From assembly GCF_023343835.1 (NCBI RefSeq), contig NC_064444.1:8919219-8983218 (forward strand): a DNA stretch of 64,000 nt, given 5' to 3'. Numbering within the stretch: position 1 is the stretch's first letter; each line of letters begins with the position of its first letter. This DNA is from Lagopus muta. Taxonomy: Eukaryota; Chordata; Aves; Galliformes; Phasianidae. A program made the translations under genes and the position numbers. Shown here one piece after another: positions 58,724 through 64,000 of the stretch. The notes under the pieces were generated by a model. That model was not told the origin of the DNA. It saw only the letters and a list, made by a program, of their open reading frames with translations, and did not search any database.

Positions 58724-59181
58724 CCGGTTGAAAATAAAAACCCCTCGCTTCCATGAAACAAAGTAGCCCGCCGGTGGCCGCGCTGCCCGCTCCCTGCGCA
58801 CAGAGCCCCCGCCCCGCAGCCGCCCGTACGGCCGCTTCCCGCCCGCAGCCGTGCGGCGGCCCCGCGCTCCCACAGCGCGGCAGCTGCTCGGAGCCAGCCG
58901 CGGCGGCGCCCACAAGGCAGTGCTGTTCACATGCAAAAACGTTACTAACAACGTTATCTAACTTCTACGGCTGCCAAATACTTGACCTTAATAAGGAAAC
59001 CAATTACAAAATAGTTCCTCAGAGTGCTATACAAAAGTTATAAAATTAAGATTCTATCACCCACTTTAAATATTCCAACTTTCCAACAGTGCAGTTTTCT
59101 GCATCTTTATCACCACTGAGTACTTTGAAGTTAAAAAAAAAAATCAGTAAATTAGATCAAAACGCTTAATCTTTGGATCCC

Positions 59182-59187
59182 TTTATT
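59182..59187 (-). terminator. LSM14A: Poly(A) signal AATAAA, middle candidate for LSM14A
   Basis: The plus strand reads TTTATT, about 1.27 kb after the LSM14A stop. Confidence 0.35.
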
Positions 59188-59832
59188 CCTGTGGCCTTCA
59201 CATACATATACAGACACAAATGACCGGGTCTCTATTTCAGTATCCACAAAGTGGAACTAGGCATCAGAATTGGCAGAAAGTCCATACTATGTCATTTGCG
59301 GATGCAATGTCTTAGAACCAGGTTCTCATCTTCTCCAAACTATGGCCTATCAAACGCAAACAACTCCAAACACTACTTCCTCAATTGCTTATGTCTACGG
59401 GTATTACAACAAAGTTAACGCTTCAAGAACTGACAAATGCAGACATACTTCTGGCCCAGGCGTTCCAGAAGAATCGCTTTAACTCATGTGCCTGGTCCAT
59501 TCTTAAAAAAAAGAAGTTAATATTTATCACTAAGTAAAATTAATTGAAAATTTGGACATACGAAATTTATTTTGTCCTCATTTGAAAAATATCTCTTTCA
59601 TTTGGTCAAATCCTGTGATATGCCAGAAACTACAAAATCAATTGCTTGCAAGAGAAGCGAAGAGTGTATCCAGTTTTGTGTAATGGAAGAACATTCCAAA
59701 TCTTCATTATACTCCAAATATAAAATCAAATTTAAGCCCAAAAAGCTGCTAAAGAAAAAACCACAACTAATTCAGTGTTCTTCAGCATATCAACTTCTGC
59801 AATAACACAGTATGTTTGCCGACTTAAAAATG

Positions 59833-59838
59833 TTTATT
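59833..59838 (-). terminator. LSM14A: Poly(A) signal AATAAA, proximal candidate for LSM14A
   Basis: The plus strand reads TTTATT, about 620 nt after the LSM14A stop, in very AT-rich surroundings. Confidence 0.4.
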
Positions 59839-60458
59839 CTTTAAAAAATTAGTTGCTTTTTATACAGCTATACAAAGTTTGTAATGTTTCTTTGGCAATG
59901 GGATATAATGGAATTTTACAACTATATAAAAAGTTTCCTTTGCCTAAGAAACAGTATTTACTGTGTGTACATATCTGACTGACAAAGCAAGTTTTCTACT
60001 GTCCAGCACCCTAGTTGATAAAGTACAACCATCTCAAAAGGGATATTACAGGATTTCCAAAAAACAACCTTCAGTGGATCAAAACACTCACAGTATCGAC
60101 GGCCTTCTGCATACAATTGTCCTTACAACTTGAAGCAATTATCAAATACAGTTTAGTAATAAGAAAAATCCTTTCAGTGATGAAAAAATACTTAAACTCC
60201 ATCGAAGTACTGCTTTATAATTAACTATACATAAGAAATTACTTATCCTTCTGTTTCAAATATATTTAATGCTCACTGTTTTCAAAGATGGCCATTTTTC
60301 AAAAAGTAACTGCATTACACCCCTTTGAAATTAAATAGTTAAATCCCAGTGCTGGTGACAAGTATACAGCAAATTAACTTCATTCTTTGCAGAGATTGAA
60401 ACTAATTCTCTGGATCAAGAAGATCTAGACGTTCACGCAGTTTCAGCTTTCCTGTAGA

Positions 60459-60482
60459 CTATGCAGCAACTTTGTTGTCTTT
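60459..60482 (-). CDS. LSM14A: LSM14A last coding exon (KDNKVAA, stop)
   Basis: Read on the minus strand after acceptor CCCTCTAG: AAA GAC AAC AAA GTT GCT GCA TAG. The heptapeptide agrees with a known LSM14A/RAP55 C-terminal ending as I recall it. I did not find an exon for the alternative ending KTTAFGP. Confidence 0.85.
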   Translation of the reverse strand, partial: KDNKVAA

Positions 60483-63461
60483 CTAGAGGGAACAACAGTA
60501 GAATGTTACAATTAATTTTGCAAAACAAAAAATGACAGGTTAATTTGGGGAACAGCGCTGGGAGGAGAAATGCTCCAATGGCTACTTTTGATTTTCTGAA
60601 ATCAGAACGGAGATTTCTCCAATCTCCACATTAGCAGCTGGTCAAAATACTGGCAAACACCGAGACAGCACACCGACTGAAGTTGTAGCACAGATCCTCT
60701 GCCTGCATGCCACCTCCTACTTATCCAGACAACTGTGAAACGTTCATTCACAAAAACCTATTTATGATCTTCAACTCCTCATTTCAGTTCATGCTCAGCT
60801 ACTAAACTTCTTTAAATCACAGGGCTAATTCTTGCAATTTGAGGAACGAATGGCTGAGGGACAGACATCTTCAGTTATGAAAAGGCTTTTAAAAAAAAAT
60901 TGAATCTTCAATCAGAACGCAATGATTTTGCACTGTAAAAATTCTTACTGCTCACAAGATAAGCTACCAGAAAAAGTTCTGTCTGAGTCAGAACTGTAAA
61001 AGTCTACACTTGCTTACTTTAGTTCAGTTAATTATATTTGTTACTGATTTTAAACAGTGTGCCCACATCATTTCTGCTCCTTCATAGGGTAGCATTCAAG
61101 TTGAAGATGAGGTCTAGAAAAATAGCTTGCAATGAAATTATGAAAAGATTTTATTTTTGTAAGTGACCAAGCTCTCAATTCATATAATCTGCCTGATCCA
61201 TTAGCACTGATAAGAGGAGGATTTGGGGTTGTTTTAAGAAAAAGAAAGTGCAGCTAAGACACCATTAGCACAGAACACACTGCTTTACTAGCAGAGGGTG
61301 GCATCCAACTTCTTCCTTGGAATGGCTGATAAGAAGAGGAGTTAAGATCTTCAACAGGAAAGAGGAAAGCGCATGCCTTGATAGTTTTGCAAAAGCAAAC
61401 TGCCTAAGTATACTCTAAAAGAGAAACAGTGAATTCAGCCACCACAGCTTCTGCAGACCAAATTACTATTTATATGATTACATGATGATGAAAACATGTT
61501 TGTGCATCAGGTTACTTTGGTTAACAGACTCCTATGGCAACCTGCGCACAATGCTTTAAGGAACTTTAACCCTCTTCATATTTACTTAAAGTAATAAAAT
61601 ATTTTCTAAAAGGTGAAAATAAGTATTATCTATGGGATGGGTAGTGATCTTTTCTGCAAGATTTTGCTTTATCTCCCACAGTTCCTTTTTGCTCTGAGTG
61701 GCTGAAAAAAAGTCAATCTTGCCTCAGCTTTCCCGGTAGCTACTGAGCTACAATATAATTACAAACTGTGTAACAAACTTACATATGTCAAATACATTTG
61801 ACCTGTCTTTTGCAAAAGGTCATCTGTACACTTAAATTCAATTATTCTATTTTAAGGGCTATGTAGTATATTACAAGTACATAGGCGCTGTGCCAGCTCA
61901 TTCACAAAGAAGTCAAAGAACTTCCTTGCACACTACAAGTTAAGTTTCTTCTCTGTGTTTTTCAGTATTGACTAGAAAAACACTTGCAATTCTTCTAATT
62001 CTTCTCTCACATTAGATCTGTAGATCTCTCATATTTTTCTTCAAATCCAGCTACAGAACACATATTTAGGACATCGGATTAAAGGCAGCTTTTGGTTGCT
62101 GTTGACAGCCAAACAATGGTAAGTAACAAGAATCAACAGACTTTCTATTAAGTAGCTGAGTCTATCTGCACAATACTATTCAAGAACTTCTAGTTCAATA
62201 TCAAATCTAAAAGCAGCAAAAGTTATACGACTAGTTTCCAAACACAGCTGATCAAGTTAGAGTAAGATTAAATATATTTTACCCTATATTCAAAGTCAGC
62301 AAACTCCCTGCCTCCACGACCTCCTCTGAAACCACCACGAAATCCACGGGGAGTAGTGAAACCACCTCTTCCACCTCCTCGTCCTCTTCCACCTCGGAAA
62401 CCAATCCCCCCTCTGCCTCGGAACCCTCCCCGGCCACGATTAGGACGCAGTGGTATTCCAAAGGTCTCTGCATTCAATCTTCTTTCCTCAGCCCAGGTTG
62501 GTCGACGTTCCCTGTCACATACATAGGAACAAAGATTGTTTTGTTTTTAAAACACTTTAGAATGAAGGCTGCCCTGTTTTGTTAGAATCACCACAAAGGC
62601 AGTGAAGTAAAAAATGATACATCATCATCATTTGTTACAAACTATGCTTCTGCAAAACCTAGATGTCTGCCACAACTCATTTCACTCAGTAAGAAGAGGT
62701 GTGTTACAATATTGGTTATAAATCAAAAACACTCTAAGACTGTAGAGAATACACTGTAGAGAATAGCAAGGTCTGTAACCTCTGCAAACATGATGTATTA
62801 AAAAAGAGCCATTTGCAATTTAGAACAGAGAACAAGAAAGTAAGAGTTTATAGTTGCATGCATTAACTTATCTAGCTGTTAGTAAAATACACCCAACCTT
62901 CCCTCTCACCCCTCATTCTTCAAACTCAGTCAGCAATCCACATCAACATGCATAATAAAAAAGCCCACAGCAATGATAAGCTTCTTTCTTCCTGTAATGT
63001 TATCTTCCCATTCAAACAATACTACTTGCTAAGTTATGTAATCTACTTAGAAACCACTATAAAAGCAAAATAATAATTGACTTAACTAAGGTGCTAATTG
63101 CATAGCAAAGCAAAAAACCTAAACTGGAAAAGGAGATTCTGTAGCATATACAGTCAGAAGTACTCCATATTCCCATTTCATTTTGTCTTTGACTTTGTAT
63201 ATATGTAGCCTTTGGTGACTTTATTGTAATGAGTGGTGCCGACACAGACACATTAAGTACACTAACAAGCTTTCCCTCATAAACTGTACCTATTGTCATC
63301 ACAGGAGATGTTATCAAAGAAGGATTTGGTTTTGTCATAGTAGCAGTTGGGTCCAAGTGGATCTTCTTCATCCGCATTCCCTTCGCTATTTTGGGTATCT
63401 ACACCTGAGTCACCTTTGTCTTCTCCATTTACAGGCTTCTCTGGTTTCTCAAGCTTGTCTT
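60459..63461 (-). CDS. LSM14A: LSM14A (RAP55), 3' part only: last three coding exons
   Basis: Minus-strand exons 63461–63290, 62511–62283 and 60482–60459 join in frame. They encode the C-terminal part of this P-body protein: an acidic linker ([18 protein letters not shown]), the FFD box ([18 protein letters not shown]), the TFG box ([19 protein letters not shown]), an RGG-rich tail ending [11 protein letters not shown], and a terminal KDNKVAA before TAG. LSM14A binds RNA and P-body partners such as DDX6 and EDC4, and acts in translational repression and P-body assembly. The N-terminal Lsm domain exons are beyond the right edge. The acidic/FFD/TFG/RGG sequence fits LSM14A rather than its paralogue LSM14B, whose tail is shorter and less RGG-rich. 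Confidence 0.95.
60483..62282 (-). other. LSM14A: LSM14A last intron
   Basis: A 1.8 kb AT-rich intron. No repeat family or RNA gene was recognised. Confidence 0.85.
62283..62511 (-). CDS. LSM14A: LSM14A exon with TFG box and RGG repeats
   Basis: Begins one base into an Arg codon ([20 protein letters not shown]), followed by repeated RGG/GGRG motifs and ending EFADFEYR. Acceptor GTGACAG, donor GTAAAA. Reading through the donor gives VKYI and a stop, so the exon boundary is clear. Confidence 0.96.
62512..63289 (-). other. LSM14A: LSM14A intron between FFD and TFG exons
   Basis: A 0.78 kb AT-rich intron with no recognised element. Confidence 0.9.
63290..63461 (-). CDS. LSM14A: LSM14A exon with acidic linker and FFD box
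   Basis: Acceptor CTGTTTTCCAG, donor GTACAG, with split codons at both ends (two bases each). Encodes [20 protein letters not shown], then [20 protein letters not shown]. Strongly conserved. Confidence 0.96.
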
Positions 63462-64000
63462 CTGGAAAACAGAAGTAAACAGATTCCTTCCAGGCCAGCA
63501 GACTAAACAGTACAGCAATATTGTATTATAATATCCCATTTCTCACAGCCCCTCCACATAAGACTTGTTTCTGTTCCAGACCCTTTAATAGCTTCACTGC
63601 CCTTCTCTGGACATGCTGCAGGGCCTTGATGTCTCTCTTATAATGAGGTGCGCAGAATTGAACACAGTACTCAAGATGCAACCTCACCGGAGCTGAGTAC
63701 AAAGGGACAATCACCTCCCTGCTCCTGCTGGTTACGCTATTTCCTCCTTCTGCTGCAAGCCAGAATGCCACTGGCCTTGTTGGCCACCTGAGCACACTGC
63801 TGGCTCACGTGCAGCCAAGCACCAAGACACCCAAACCCTTTTCCACCACACAGCTTTCCAGCCACTCAGCCCCAAGCCTGTAGCACTGCATGAGGTTGTT
63901 GCAACCGAAGTGCAAGACCTGACACTGGGTCTTGTTGAACTTCATCCCATTGGCCACAGCTCACCAACCCAACCCACCCAGATCACTCTGCAGGGTCTTC
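63462..64000 (-). other. LSM14A: LSM14A intron, continuing beyond the window
   Basis: Upstream intron of LSM14A, almost wholly occupied here by a CR1 element. The next coding exon is outside the window. Confidence 0.85.
63532..64000 (-). mobile_element. CR1 LINE fragment, runs off the right edge
   Basis: Minus-strand CR1 reverse-transcriptase C-terminal region. It carries an [20 protein letters not shown] stretch and a [24 protein letters not shown] end, preceded by the CALVAKK-type region near 63790. It stops at about 63532 without the usual CR1 3' UTR, so it is truncated at the 3' side. It contains frame breaks and lies in the same orientation as LSM14A. Confidence 0.9.

Larger units (their letters stand above)
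58100..58925. promoter_or_regulatory. SS18L2: CpG island over SS18L2 promoter and 5' exons
   Basis: CpG-dense, GC-rich sequence covers SS18L2 exons 1–2 and about 400 bases upstream of the start. No TATA box is evident. An 18-bp motif, GCGCCTGCGCTGAGGGAA, occurs twice (58525–58542 and 58554–58571) just upstream of the ATG. Its GCGCCTGCGC core resembles an NRF1 site with one base changed. The upper part of the island overlaps the presumed 3' end of LSM14A. Confidence 0.8.
58700..60458 (-). other. LSM14A: LSM14A 3' UTR (extent inferred)
   Basis: Sequence after the LSM14A stop on the minus strand. It is AT-rich to about 58925, then GC-rich where it meets the SS18L2 island. Poly(A) candidates lie at 59833, 59182 and 58718. 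No other gene was recognised, and short open frames here show no similarity. Confidence 0.5.

Noticed and set aside
58091-58951. 286-codon minus-strand frame covering the SS18L2 first exon
   Set aside because: Only residues MSVVFVPE...LQR match a protein. The rest is GC-rich sequence of the CpG island and intron that happens to lack stops.
1-64000. A prokaryote-style defence system, CRISPR array, integrated virus, tRNA or rRNA gene
   Set aside because: I looked on both strands and saw none. The window is ordinary vertebrate genic DNA with CR1 remnants.

Overview
This is vertebrate genomic DNA, most likely from a bird. The genes have spliced exons with GT–AG introns and CpG-island promoters. 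The interspersed repeats I can identify are all CR1 LINE fragments, with their typical 3' ends and reverse-transcriptase C-terminal remnants. The three proteins match vertebrate GARRE1, SS18L2 and LSM14A closely. The compact gene and CR1-only repeat content fit a bird better than a mammal; a non-avian reptile is not excluded. Gene names come from remembered protein sequences, not from a search.

Layout. 1–1030 holds nothing I can name. About 1030–2230 is a strong CpG island, the probable promoter and non-coding first exon of GARRE1 (donor at 1421). 1421–29385 is a ~28 kb first intron with one CR1 (10437–11266) and simple repeats. 29386–30694 is the second exon, with an ~814-nt leader and the start codon at 30200. 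Twelve further coding exons run to the stop at 54510–54512. All 13 coding exons join in frame into a 1,058-residue protein. The GARRE1 3' UTR runs to about 56.7 kb.

A convergent block on the minus strand follows. SS18L2 is a complete small gene (three coding exons, 58507 down to 57924, 77 residues) with its own CpG island. Upstream of it on the same strand lies the 3' part of LSM14A. This comprises exons at 63290–63461 (FFD box), 62283–62511 (TFG box and RGG repeats) and 60459–60482 (the last codons), followed by a long 3' UTR. The 5' part of LSM14A lies beyond the window, and its last visible intron carries a CR1 running off the right edge.

How the genes relate. GARRE1 is a RAC1/RHOG effector linked to CCR4-NOT and cytoplasmic RNA granules, and LSM14A is a P-body RNA-binding protein, so two RNA-granule genes are neighbours. 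SS18L2 is a short relative of the SS18 N-terminal domain and is probably nuclear. I found no bacterial-type operon, CRISPR array, tRNA or rRNA gene, and no clearly novel system. The points most worth a second look are the gene order, the tight LSM14A-end/SS18L2-promoter arrangement, two hairpin-forming intronic segments, a duplicated palindrome-bearing 28-mer and a possible alternative first exon.
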